NCBI GenBank assembly: GCA_035490315.1
Contig: DATHET010000346.1
Span: 1-54,797 of the forward strand
DNA length: 54,797 bases
Reading direction: 5' to 3'
Source: JADJQU01 sp035490315
GTDB taxonomy: Bacteria; Planctomycetota; UBA1135; GCA-002686595
Shown: positions 10,979 to 18,481 of the stretch, in pieces
Layout of the letters: every line of letters begins with the position of its first letter
Numbering within the stretch: position 1 is the stretch's first letter
Notes under the pieces: model-generated
Told to the model about the DNA's origin: nothing
The model's database searches: none
The model's input: only the letters and a program-made list of their open reading frames with translations
Translations under genes and position numbers: made by a program

Positions 10979-12006
10979 GTCCGGCGCGCGTGCTCGCGGT
11001 GTACAACGCAGATGGCAACCTCGCGACCGGCGACGCCCAGGATTCGCTCGCCGTGTCCAGCGTCGAAGGCGCGGTGGCGGGAGTTGCGGAAGCCCTGCGC
11101 TCGAAGGGACACGAGGTGCGCATCCTCGCGGCGCCGAACGACCCGCGCGAGGTGCTCGAGTTCGTCGCGGGCTTCGACTGCGACGTGGTGTTCAACCTGG
11201 TCGAGTCCCTGGCCGGGGACGCGCGCGCCGAAGCCCATTTCGCCGCCTGCCTGGAGCTGCGCGGGATTCCCTACACGGGCAATCGCCCCTTCACACTGGC
11301 CCTGTGCCTGCAGAAGCCGATGGCCCGCGCGGTGCTCGCCGCCCATGGCGTGGAAATAGCGCGAGGAGCGGTGCTGCAGCGCGGTGACGAGCCGCTCGAA
11401 GGCCTCGCCTACCCTTTGATCGTCAAGCCCTCGCGCGAGGACGCGAGCCACGGCATCGCCCTGGAGTCCGTCGTCCGCGACCCGCGCGCCCTGCGCGAGC
11501 GCGCGCGCTTCGTGATCGAGCGCTACGCCCAGCCCGCGCTGGTCGAGGAATTCATCGCCGGCCGCGAGTTCAACGTCGGTCTGATCGAGGGCCCGAAGGC
11601 CGGCGATCCGCCGCGCGTGCTCTCCCTTTCCGAGATCGATTTCACCGGCTATCCCGCGGGCGAGCCGCAGATGGTGACCTACGGCGCCAAGTGGATCGAG
11701 GGCTCGCCGGAATGGAACGGCACGCGCTCGGTCGACCCGACCCTCGACCCCGCGCTCGATCGCCGCATCCGAGAAGCTTCACTCGGCGCATGGCGCGCCC
11801 TGGGACTCGCCGGCTATGCTCGCGTCGATCTGCGCGCCGAAGTCGGCGGCGCTGGACGCCTGGCCGTCATCGACGTCAATTCCAACCCCGACCTCTCGCC
11901 CGAAGCGGGCTTCGCCCTGACCGTGGTCCGCAACGGCCTTCCCTATGCCGAGTTCATCGATTCCATCCTCGGGTTCGCGCTCCGCCGCGCTCCTGCGCGG
12001 ACTTGA
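10975..12006 (+). CDS. D-Ala-D-Ala-ligase-like ATP-grasp enzyme, second of two
   Basis: 343 residues from a GTG at 10975 that overlaps the preceding stop by four bases. It has the same overall fold as its neighbour but is clearly divergent: VVFNLVESLAGDARAEAHF in the N-terminal domain, GIPYTGNRPFTLAL, the ATP-binding strand LIVKPSREDASHGIAL, VEEFIAGREFNVGL, and VIDVNSNPDLSPEAGFA as the Mg-binding Glu/Asn region (here Asp-Val-Asn). Tandem, diverged ATP-grasp ligases suggest two successive couplings or a heteromeric enzyme. The first codons of the GNAT gene overlap its 3' end. Confidence 0.82.
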   Translation: MSPARVLAVYNADGNLATGDAQDSLAVSSVEGAVAGVAEALRSKGHEVRILAAPNDPREVLEFVAGFDCDVVFNLVESLAGDARAEAHFAACLELRGIPYTGNRPFTLALCLQKPMARAVLAAHGVEIARGAVLQRGDEPLEGLAYPLIVKPSREDASHGIALESVVRDPRALRERARFVIERYAQPALVEEFIAGREFNVGLIEGPKAGDPPRVLSLSEIDFTGYPAGEPQMVTYGAKWIEGSPEWNGTRSVDPTLDPALDRRIREASLGAWRALGLAGYARVDLRAEVGGAGRLAVIDVNSNPDLSPEAGFALTVVRNGLPYAEFIDSILGFALRRAPART

Positions 12007-12460
12007 GCCGCGCGACCGCGCGCCGCTCGAGGCTCTGATCCGCGGAACGGAGATGTTCTACGAGGCCGACGTGGTGATCGCGCTCGAGCTGATCGACCAG
12101 GGCCTCACGCCGGGCGGCGGGGGATACAGCTTCGCCGTCGCCGAGCGCGACGAGCGAGCGGTGGGCTACGCCTGCTGGTCCTTGAACCCGATGAGCGACG
12201 CCGTGCACGACCTCTACTGGATCGCGGTCGAGCGCGAGCAGCAGGGCACCGGCCTCGGCCGGCGGCTCTTGACCCACGTCGAGGACCAGGTGCGCGCCGC
12301 GAAGGGCCGCTCGCTGATGATCGAGACCGGCGGCAAGGAGAGCTACGCTCCGACGCGCGCCTTCTACGAGGCCTGCGGCTACCGCGAAGTCGCGCGCCTC
12401 GAGGACTTTTTCCGCCTGGGAGACGACAAGGTCGTGTTCGCGAAGAGGCTGGACCGATGA
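11945..12460 (+). CDS. GNAT-family N-acetyltransferase in the kamA/ATP-grasp cluster
   Basis: 171 residues if the ATG at 11945 is used, giving a 62-base overlap with the ATP-grasp gene. The conserved part starts at GLEPRDRAPLEAL, so a CTG near 11993 is an alternative start. The acetyl-CoA site is the GNAT motif A segment EQQGTGLGRRLL, preceded by the beta-4 strand DLYWIAVE and followed by TRAFYEACGYREVARL and DDKVVFAKRL. The family acetylates small amines. In archaea and bacilli a GNAT enzyme (AblB) acetylates beta-lysine made by AblA, so an AblB-like role fits, but sequence alone does not show the substrate. The stop overlaps the next start (ATGA). Confidence 0.85.
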   Translation: MPSSSIPSSGSRSAALLRGLEPRDRAPLEALIRGTEMFYEADVVIALELIDQGLTPGGGGYSFAVAERDERAVGYACWSLNPMSDAVHDLYWIAVEREQQGTGLGRRLLTHVEDQVRAAKGRSLMIETGGKESYAPTRAFYEACGYREVARLEDFFRLGDDKVVFAKRLDR

Positions 12461-13038
12461 GCACTGGACAAGGGACGCGGCCGCGCGACGTCGAGCTCAA
12501 CATCCTCAACGCCAAGAGCGCGACCTTCGAATGCGTCTTCCCGGTCTGCGGCGGCGTCTGCTGCAAGAACGGCCGCCCGGGCATCTCTCCCGGCGAAGCC
12601 CAGCGCATCCAGGACAACCTGCCGAAGTTCCTGCCCCACCTCCTGCCGAAATCGCGCCGCCTGGTCGAGACCCGGGGCTTCCTGACGCGCCGCGTCAAGG
12701 AAGGCCGGCGCACCCTGGCGGTGTCCGAGGGCTGGTGCATTTTCTTCAATGAGGGCTGCGTGCTGCACAAGGTCGGCGCCGAGGAGGGCGAGCGCTTCGC
12801 CTACAAGCCCTGGCACTGCGTCGCTTTTCCGCTGGAGAAGGACGCGAAGACGGCGGAGTGGTACGTGCGCCAGCACGGTTACCGCGGCGAGGCCTGGGAC
12901 GTGTTCTGCATCAACCCCAAGGAATCCTCGAAGCCCGCGCTGACCACCCTGGCCGCCGAAATCGAGTTCGCGCGCGGCATCGAGCGCGGCGACGAGGATT
13001 GGCGCGGAATCGGGCTTCCGCCGGCGGAGCTCGCGTAA
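12457..13038 (+). CDS. Cysteine-cluster protein (YkgJ / CxxCC-like)
   Basis: 193 residues, with a start overlapping the GNAT stop by four bases. Eight cysteines are arranged as an early Cys, VCGGVCCKNG, GWCIFF, GCVLHK, PWHC and DVFCIN. This is the pattern of YkgJ-type proteins thought to bind zinc or an iron-sulfur cluster; their biochemical role is unknown. The tight coupling puts it in the same transcript as kamA and the ligases, where it could serve the radical SAM enzyme (cluster supply or protection) or carry out an unknown reaction. No signal peptide, so cytoplasmic. A 114-base gap with a possible promoter separates it from the OPT genes. Confidence 0.7.
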   Translation: MSTGQGTRPRDVELNILNAKSATFECVFPVCGGVCCKNGRPGISPGEAQRIQDNLPKFLPHLLPKSRRLVETRGFLTRRVKEGRRTLAVSEGWCIFFNEGCVLHKVGAEEGERFAYKPWHCVAFPLEKDAKTAEWYVRQHGYRGEAWDVFCINPKESSKPALTTLAAEIEFARGIERGDEDWRGIGLPPAELA

Positions 13039-13066
13039 GGAACTGGCGAGAGGCGCAAGCGCGGCC

Positions 13067-13094
13067 TTGTCCCGCGCAGGCCGATCTCTAGCAT
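13067..13094 (+). promoter_or_regulatory. Possible sigma-70-type promoter before the OPT genes
   Basis: TTGTCC (13067-13072), 16 bases, then TAGCAT (13089-13094), about 60 bases upstream of the first OPT start. The match is moderate, and by-eye promoter calls in such GC-rich DNA are weak. Confidence 0.25.
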
Positions 13095-13143
13095 TCGAGC
13101 TTCCCCCGCGGCCTCCCCGCCGCGCCCCCGAAGACAACCGCCT

Positions 13144-13149
13144 GGAGGT
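13144..13149 (+). promoter_or_regulatory. Ribosome binding site deciding a TTG start
   Basis: GGAGGT lies four bases before the TTG at 13153 and is one of the few strong Shine-Dalgarno sequences in the window. It supports TTG as the start of the first OPT transporter, as no in-frame ATG or GTG occurs nearby. Confidence 0.6.
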
Positions 13150-13152
13150 CCC

Positions 13153-15207
13153 TTGGGTCATCAAGCCAGCGAACCGTCGAGCGAGCCCGCGAAACCGGTA
13201 GCGCATCAGCCCTTCATCCCGGCTGAACAGAACATCCCGGAGTTCACGCTCAAGGCGATCATCTTCGGATCGATCTTCGGGATCCTGTTCGGCGCGTCGA
13301 CGGTCTATCTCGCGCTCAAAGCGGGCCTGACGGTCTCGGCGTCGATTCCGATCGCGGTGCTGTCGATCTCGGTGCTGCGCTACTTCGGGCGGCCGACGAT
13401 CCTCGAGAACAACATCGTGCAGACGATCGGGTCTGCGGGCGAGTCGGTCGCCGCCGGGGTGGCGTTTACGATCCCCGCGCTGTTGTTCCTCTCGACCGGC
13501 TCGCACGGCGAGGACTATTTCAACTACGTGCAGATCATGACCCTGGCCGCGACTGGCGGGATCCTGGGCGTGTTGTTCATGGTGCCTCTGCGGCGCTCGC
13601 TGATCGTCGCCGAGCACGGGAACCTGCCCTATCCCGAAGGAACGGCCTGCGCGGACGTGCTGATCGCAGGCGAGCGCGGCGGGCGGATGGCCGGCCTGGT
13701 CTTCGGCGGCGTGGCCCTGGCCGCGGTCTACAAGGCGCTCAACTCGATCTTCTCCTTCTGGAAAGAAGCCGTCACCTTCAAGACCAGCGCGGCGGCGAAG
13801 CTGCCCAATGCGGTCGTCACGACGGAGATCTCGCCGGAGTACCTCGGCGTCGGCTACATCCTCGGCCCGAAGATCGGCGGGATCATGGTTTCGGGCAGCG
13901 TGCTGGCCTGGATCGTGCTGATCCCGCTCTTGACCGTGCTCGCGATCCCTGATGCGACCATCGACGGTCAGCTGGCCTCGCTCGGGTTCTTGCAGGCCAA
14001 GATCGATGGCTGGCGGGCGACCAACGATCCCGAGCGCTACTACCGCGCCTACGTGCGGCTGATCGGCGCCGGCGCGGTAACGATGGCCGGGATCATCACC
14101 TTGATCCGGACCATGCCGACCATTGTGAAGTCCCTCAAGGGCTCCCTGTCCTCCGCGAAAAACGTCGGTGGCCCCGCTGGTGGATTGCGCACTGAGCGCG
14201 ACATCCCGATGCCCTTCGTGATCATCGGGTCGCTGGCCCTCGTCGGCGTGATCGCGATGTTGCCGATCCTGCCCGGCACTTTCGGTGGGAAGCTCGTGAT
14301 GGCCGGCCTGATGCTGGTCTTCGGCTTCCTGTTCGTCACGGTGTCGTCGCGGATCGTCGGTCTGATCGGCGCCTCGTCGAACCCGATTTCGGCGATGACG
14401 ATCGCGACGCTGCTCGGCACCTGCGCGGTTTTCCTCGCCATGGGCATGGGCGGAGACGCCAACCAGCCGATCGCCTTGTGCGTCGGCGCGATCGTGTGCA
14501 TCGCCGCCGCCAACGCGGGCGCGACGAGCCAGGACCTCAAGACGGGCTACCTGGTCGGCGCGACTCCGATACGGCAGCAGATGGGATTGATCATCGGCGT
14601 GCTGGTCTCGACCTTCGTGATCGGCCTGACGGTCAAGGGACTCGACACCGCCTTCGCGGACCCGCTGGTTCCGGGCAGCCACGGAATCGGCGGTCCCAAG
14701 TTCCCCGCTCCCCAGGCGACCTTGATGGCGACGATCATCAAAGGCGTCCTGTCGCAGAATCTCGACTGGAGCTTCCTGCTGATCGGCGCGGGGTTGAGCC
14801 TGACCGTGTTCCTCTGCGGAGTTTCTCCTCTCGCCTGGGCCGTGGGCGTCTATCTCCCGATCGGCACGACCTTCCCGATTTTCATCGGCGGGGCGATGCG
14901 GATGCTCTGCGACAAGCTCCGCGGCCAGAAGGAGGAGAGCGAGATTTCTCCTGGGATGCTGTTCGCGACCGGACTGGTCGCCGGAGGCACATTGACGGGA
15001 GTCTTCAGCGCCGGCCTGAAGGCAATCCCGACCGGAGATAGCGACGTGCTGACGAAATGCCAGCACATCGGTGAGAAGTTGCAGGAGCAGATCGGCAAAT
15101 CCATCGATCTCGATCTCTACTCGCTGATCTTCTACGTGCTCATGGGCTTCCTGCTGGTGAAGGTCGCGATCAAGAAGACCTCGGATCCGGCAAAGAATCC
15201 GGCGTGA
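13153..15207 (+). CDS. OPT-family oligopeptide transporter, first of two
   Basis: 684 residues from a TTG with a strong upstream GGAGGT. About 14-16 hydrophobic segments are visible. It has the conserved N-terminal segment FGSIFGILFGASTVYLALK, the motif TIGSAGESVAAG and NLPYPEGTACADVLIAGE, which mark bacterial OPT proteins of the iron-siderophore/oligopeptide group. Members import oligopeptides or metal-ligand complexes using the proton gradient. A soluble loop near residues 495-520 contains FPAPQATLMATI, shared with its neighbour. It is translationally coupled to a paralogous OPT gene by a GTGA overlap. The location downstream of the aminomutase/ligase block makes a peptide or peptide-like product a candidate substrate; that is inference. 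Confidence 0.9.
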   Translation: MGHQASEPSSEPAKPVAHQPFIPAEQNIPEFTLKAIIFGSIFGILFGASTVYLALKAGLTVSASIPIAVLSISVLRYFGRPTILENNIVQTIGSAGESVAAGVAFTIPALLFLSTGSHGEDYFNYVQIMTLAATGGILGVLFMVPLRRSLIVAEHGNLPYPEGTACADVLIAGERGGRMAGLVFGGVALAAVYKALNSIFSFWKEAVTFKTSAAAKLPNAVVTTEISPEYLGVGYILGPKIGGIMVSGSVLAWIVLIPLLTVLAIPDATIDGQLASLGFLQAKIDGWRATNDPERYYRAYVRLIGAGAVTMAGIITLIRTMPTIVKSLKGSLSSAKNVGGPAGGLRTERDIPMPFVIIGSLALVGVIAMLPILPGTFGGKLVMAGLMLVFGFLFVTVSSRIVGLIGASSNPISAMTIATLLGTCAVFLAMGMGGDANQPIALCVGAIVCIAAANAGATSQDLKTGYLVGATPIRQQMGLIIGVLVSTFVIGLTVKGLDTAFADPLVPGSHGIGGPKFPAPQATLMATIIKGVLSQNLDWSFLLIGAGLSLTVFLCGVSPLAWAVGVYLPIGTTFPIFIGGAMRMLCDKLRGQKEESEISPGMLFATGLVAGGTLTGVFSAGLKAIPTGDSDVLTKCQHIGEKLQEQIGKSIDLDLYSLIFYVLMGFLLVKVAIKKTSDPAKNPA

Positions 15208-17375
15208 GCGAGCCCTCGACCGACTTCAAGCCGGCCGTCGCCGCCGACGAGATCCAGCCGGAGCTGACGTTCCGCGCGATCCTGCTCGGCGCGGTGCTCG
15301 GGATCATTTTCGGCGCGGCTTCGACGTACCTCGCACTGCGCGTCGGTTTGTCGACATCCGCGTCCGTGCCGATTGCCGTGATCGCGATCTGGGCGCTGAA
15401 AGCGCGCCACGGCAAGCGCGCGATCCTCGAGCACAACATCGCGCAGACGACGGGCTCGGCGGGGGAGTCGGTCGCGGCCGCGGTCGTGTTCACCGTGCCC
15501 GCGCTGATCTTCCTCGGTTTCCCGATGCAAGTGGGGCTCACGACGCTGATCGCGCTGACCGGCGGCTTGCTCGGCGTGCTGATGATGGTGCCACTGCGGC
15601 GCTACCTGATCGTCAAGGAACACGGCGTTCTGCGCTACCCCGAAGGCAAAGCCTGCGCCGAAATCTTACGCGCGGGCGAGCGCGGCGGGACGAGCGCGAA
15701 GAAGGTCTTCACCGGCTTCGCGATCGGCGCGCTGTTCAAGTCGCTGCAGGCGATCTTCGGCGGAGCGAAAGCGACGATCGCGACGGCGATTCCCGGTTTC
15801 CGCGGAGCGCAGGCGGGAATGGACGTCGCGCCGGAGCTGGTCGGTGTCGGCTACATCATCGGCTACCGCACGTCGGTGATGATGATGGCGGGTTCGGCGC
15901 TCGCGTCGTTCATCCTCGTGCCGACGATCATGATGATCGGCGAGCACATGGCGACGCCGCTCGCTCCGGGGACGCAACCGCTCGGCGAGATGACCGCGGA
16001 CGATGTCTGGTTCACCTACGTCAAGCAAATCGGTGCCGGGGCGGTCGCGACCGGCGGATTCTTCGCGTTGCTGCGCGCGCTGCCGGCGATCGCGAGCTCG
16101 ATGCGTGCCTCGATCGGTGCCCTGAAGGGCGGCGGTGCGTCCGCGGCTGGGACGGCGCGCACGGACCGCGACACGCCGATCGGCGTGCTCGTCGTCGGCG
16201 CGCTCGCGCTCGTAGGAATCGTCTGGGCTGTGCCGGCGTTTCACATGAACCTGCTTGGCGCCGTCCTGATCCTCGTGCTCGGCTTTCTGTTCTCTGTCGT
16301 CTCGTCGCGCATCACCGGAGAAGTCGGCTCGACTTCCTCGCCCCTGTCGGGCATGACGATCGCGGTCCTGATGACAACGTGCGGGCTGTTCCTGCTCGCG
16401 GGTTGGGAAGGGCCGAGCTATGCGCGTCTGGCCTTGATGATCGGCGCGGTCGTATGCATCGCGATCAGCAACGCGGGGACGTGCTCACAGGACTTGAAGA
16501 CGGGTTACCTCGTCGGCGCGACTCCCGTGCGACAGCAGGGGGCGCTGTTGATCGGTGTCGTGACCAGTGTGCTCGTCGTCGGCTGGACGGCGTACGGACT
16601 CAACGCCGCGGAGACCAAGCATGTCCCGCTCGCACAGTCGTTCAGCGTGTCCGCCGAAAGCATCGAGCGCGCTCAGTCGGTCCAAGGGCCGGACTTCAGC
16701 GGCGTCGCGGCCGATCAGCTCGCCACGGTCAACGAAAAATCGCTGCCGAGGCGCGAGTACAAGTTCGTTCGGGTCCCGCAAGCGAGTCTTCCCGCCGGGG
16801 TCGCGTCCGGGAACTTCCTCGTCGACGAGCACTCTAGGGCAGCGGTCGCGCGCCGCGAGGACGGAATTGGCTCCGGGCGGTTGCGTGCTCCCCAGGCGAC
16901 GTTGATGGCGACCGTGATCGACGGTCTGTTGACGCACCAGCTGCCGTGGAACCTGATCTTGATCGGCGTCGCGATCGCGATGTTCGTGGAACTGCTCGGC
17001 ATCAACTCGCTGACGTTCGCGGTCGGCGTGTACTTGCCGCTGGCCAGCACGATGCCGGTGTTCCTTGGCGGTCTCGTGCGGAAATTCGCGGACTGGAAGT
17101 ACGGCCGCAAGTCCGACGCGGAAGAAGAGCCGGAGGGCACGCTGTACGGCGCGGGCCTGATCGCGGGAGCATCGATGCTCGGCATCGCCGCGGCGATGAT
17201 GGGCTTCGTGAAGGGCTTCGACTCGAAGACGAGTCTCCATCCGACCATCGCGTTCCTGAAGGACACTGCGATCGGCGCGCTGAGTCCGGGCCGGCTTGCC
17301 GACGCCTGGGGACTCGTCGTCATGCTCTTCATCGGCTGGCTGCTCTTCCGTGGCGCACGCGATCCCGCCAAGTGA
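15204..17375 (+). CDS. OPT-family oligopeptide transporter, second of two
   Basis: 723 residues from the GTG at 15204 overlapping the previous stop. It repeats the same landmarks as the first OPT protein: FGAASTYLALRVGL, QTTGSAGESVAA, VLRYPEGKACAEILRAGE, SNAGTCSQDLKTGYLVGATPV in part, and LRAPQATLMATV. The main difference is a soluble loop between about residues 465 and 565 that is roughly 75 residues longer than in its neighbour. The pair arose by duplication and has diverged; they may form a heteromer or have different substrates. The last 60 bases lie close to the start of the glycosyltransferase that follows by 16 bases. Confidence 0.9.
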   Translation: MSEPSTDFKPAVAADEIQPELTFRAILLGAVLGIIFGAASTYLALRVGLSTSASVPIAVIAIWALKARHGKRAILEHNIAQTTGSAGESVAAAVVFTVPALIFLGFPMQVGLTTLIALTGGLLGVLMMVPLRRYLIVKEHGVLRYPEGKACAEILRAGERGGTSAKKVFTGFAIGALFKSLQAIFGGAKATIATAIPGFRGAQAGMDVAPELVGVGYIIGYRTSVMMMAGSALASFILVPTIMMIGEHMATPLAPGTQPLGEMTADDVWFTYVKQIGAGAVATGGFFALLRALPAIASSMRASIGALKGGGASAAGTARTDRDTPIGVLVVGALALVGIVWAVPAFHMNLLGAVLILVLGFLFSVVSSRITGEVGSTSSPLSGMTIAVLMTTCGLFLLAGWEGPSYARLALMIGAVVCIAISNAGTCSQDLKTGYLVGATPVRQQGALLIGVVTSVLVVGWTAYGLNAAETKHVPLAQSFSVSAESIERAQSVQGPDFSGVAADQLATVNEKSLPRREYKFVRVPQASLPAGVASGNFLVDEHSRAAVARREDGIGSGRLRAPQATLMATVIDGLLTHQLPWNLILIGVAIAMFVELLGINSLTFAVGVYLPLASTMPVFLGGLVRKFADWKYGRKSDAEEEPEGTLYGAGLIAGASMLGIAAAMMGFVKGFDSKTSLHPTIAFLKDTAIGALSPGRLADAWGLVVMLFIGWLLFRGARDPAK

Positions 17376-17391
17376 CGCCGCGTCCGCGACG

Positions 17392-18321
17392 ATGAGTGCG
17401 CCGCGCGTCTCGATCTGCCTGCCGACGTACAACGGCGCGCGTTACCTCGCGCGACTCCTGCCGGCCTTGCGCTCGCAGCGCTTGAGCGATCGCGGACCGG
17501 CCCTCGAGAGCGGCGAGATGGAATTGATCGCGATCGACTCCAGCTCGAGCGACGACAGCGCAGCCCTCCTGCGCGAGCACGGCGCACGTCTGGAGGTCAT
17601 CCTCAAGGAATCTTTCCGCCACGGCGCGACGCGCAACCGCATCGCCGCCTCCGCGCGCGGCGAGATCCTCGTGTTCCTCACGCAGGATGCCCTGCCGATC
17701 GGAGAGAGCTTCATCCGCGAGCTGATCGCGGGCTTCGACGACCCGCGTACGGCCGGGATCACGGCGCGCGTCCTGCCCCATCCCGAGGACGATCCTCTGA
17801 CGCGGCGCACCGTCCTCGCCCAGCCCGAGGCCCAGACCGAAGCCCACAGCTTCGATCTCGACGGCCTCGACGGCCTGTGGGTGCTGACCGAGACCCAGCG
17901 CACGGCCCTGCTCGCCTTCAACGACGTCGCGAGCGCGATCCGCGCCTCGGTCTTCGCCGCGATTCCCTTCCCGGACGTTTCCTTCGGCGAGGACGTGGCC
18001 TGGGCCGCGCGCGCCTTGACCGCCGGCTGGAGGCTGCGCTTCGCTCCCGCGGCGGTGGTCCACCACGCGCACCGCTACACGCCGCGCCAGGCCTTCGCGC
18101 GCTACCGGATCGACGCTCATTTCCGCCGCCACGTCCTCGGCCAGACGGTGCGGCCGTCGCTGATCTCGGTCGCGCGCGGTTTCAGCTACGAAGTCCGCGA
18201 GGACCTGCGCTTCCTGGCGCGCGCCGCGCCGGAGGGGCGCTGGCGGGCGGCCTGGCAATCGCCCTTCCTGCGCGGAGCCCAGGTGCTCGGCCAGTACCTC
18301 GGCGCGCACGGCAAGCGTTAG
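17392..18321 (+). CDS. GT2-family glycosyltransferase (rhamnosyltransferase-like)
   Basis: 309 residues from the ATG at 17392, where the GT2 fold starts (VSICLPTYNGARYL). Landmarks are the nucleotide-binding strand ELIAIDSSSSDDSA, FRHGATRNRIAA, the QDA variant of the DXD metal site in VFLTQDALPIG, and the acceptor-side FGEDVAWAARAL. This is a GT-A enzyme that transfers a sugar from an NDP-sugar, in the group containing bacterial rhamnosyltransferases. There are no membrane segments. Its whole length resembles the N-terminal domain of the next gene product, so the two are tandem duplicates. It probably acts in assembly of a surface polysaccharide or glycan with the three genes that follow. Confidence 0.85.
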   Translation: MSAPRVSICLPTYNGARYLARLLPALRSQRLSDRGPALESGEMELIAIDSSSSDDSAALLREHGARLEVILKESFRHGATRNRIAASARGEILVFLTQDALPIGESFIRELIAGFDDPRTAGITARVLPHPEDDPLTRRTVLAQPEAQTEAHSFDLDGLDGLWVLTETQRTALLAFNDVASAIRASVFAAIPFPDVSFGEDVAWAARALTAGWRLRFAPAAVVHHAHRYTPRQAFARYRIDAHFRRHVLGQTVRPSLISVARGFSYEVREDLRFLARAAPEGRWRAAWQSPFLRGAQVLGQYLGAHGKR

Positions 18322-18481
18322 CCTTGGTCGCAGCGAAGATTCTTCCGGCTGCCGCGCGCTTTTGCGGTCGAGGCCGGCTCGCGAAGGGGTCGATAGTCGC
18401 TCGGCGCTTCCCCCGCACCTTGCTCGCGTCGTAACCTTTCTGCCCCTTGCGTCCGGCCGGACGCCCACCGCCACCTCCTCC

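Noticed and set aside
12379..15066. 895-codon open frame on the - strand opposite the GNAT, Cys-cluster and first OPT genes
   Set aside because: Translation is Arg/Asp/Gln/His-rich with no fold or signal and mirrors conserved membrane proteins. It is a GC-rich shadow frame.
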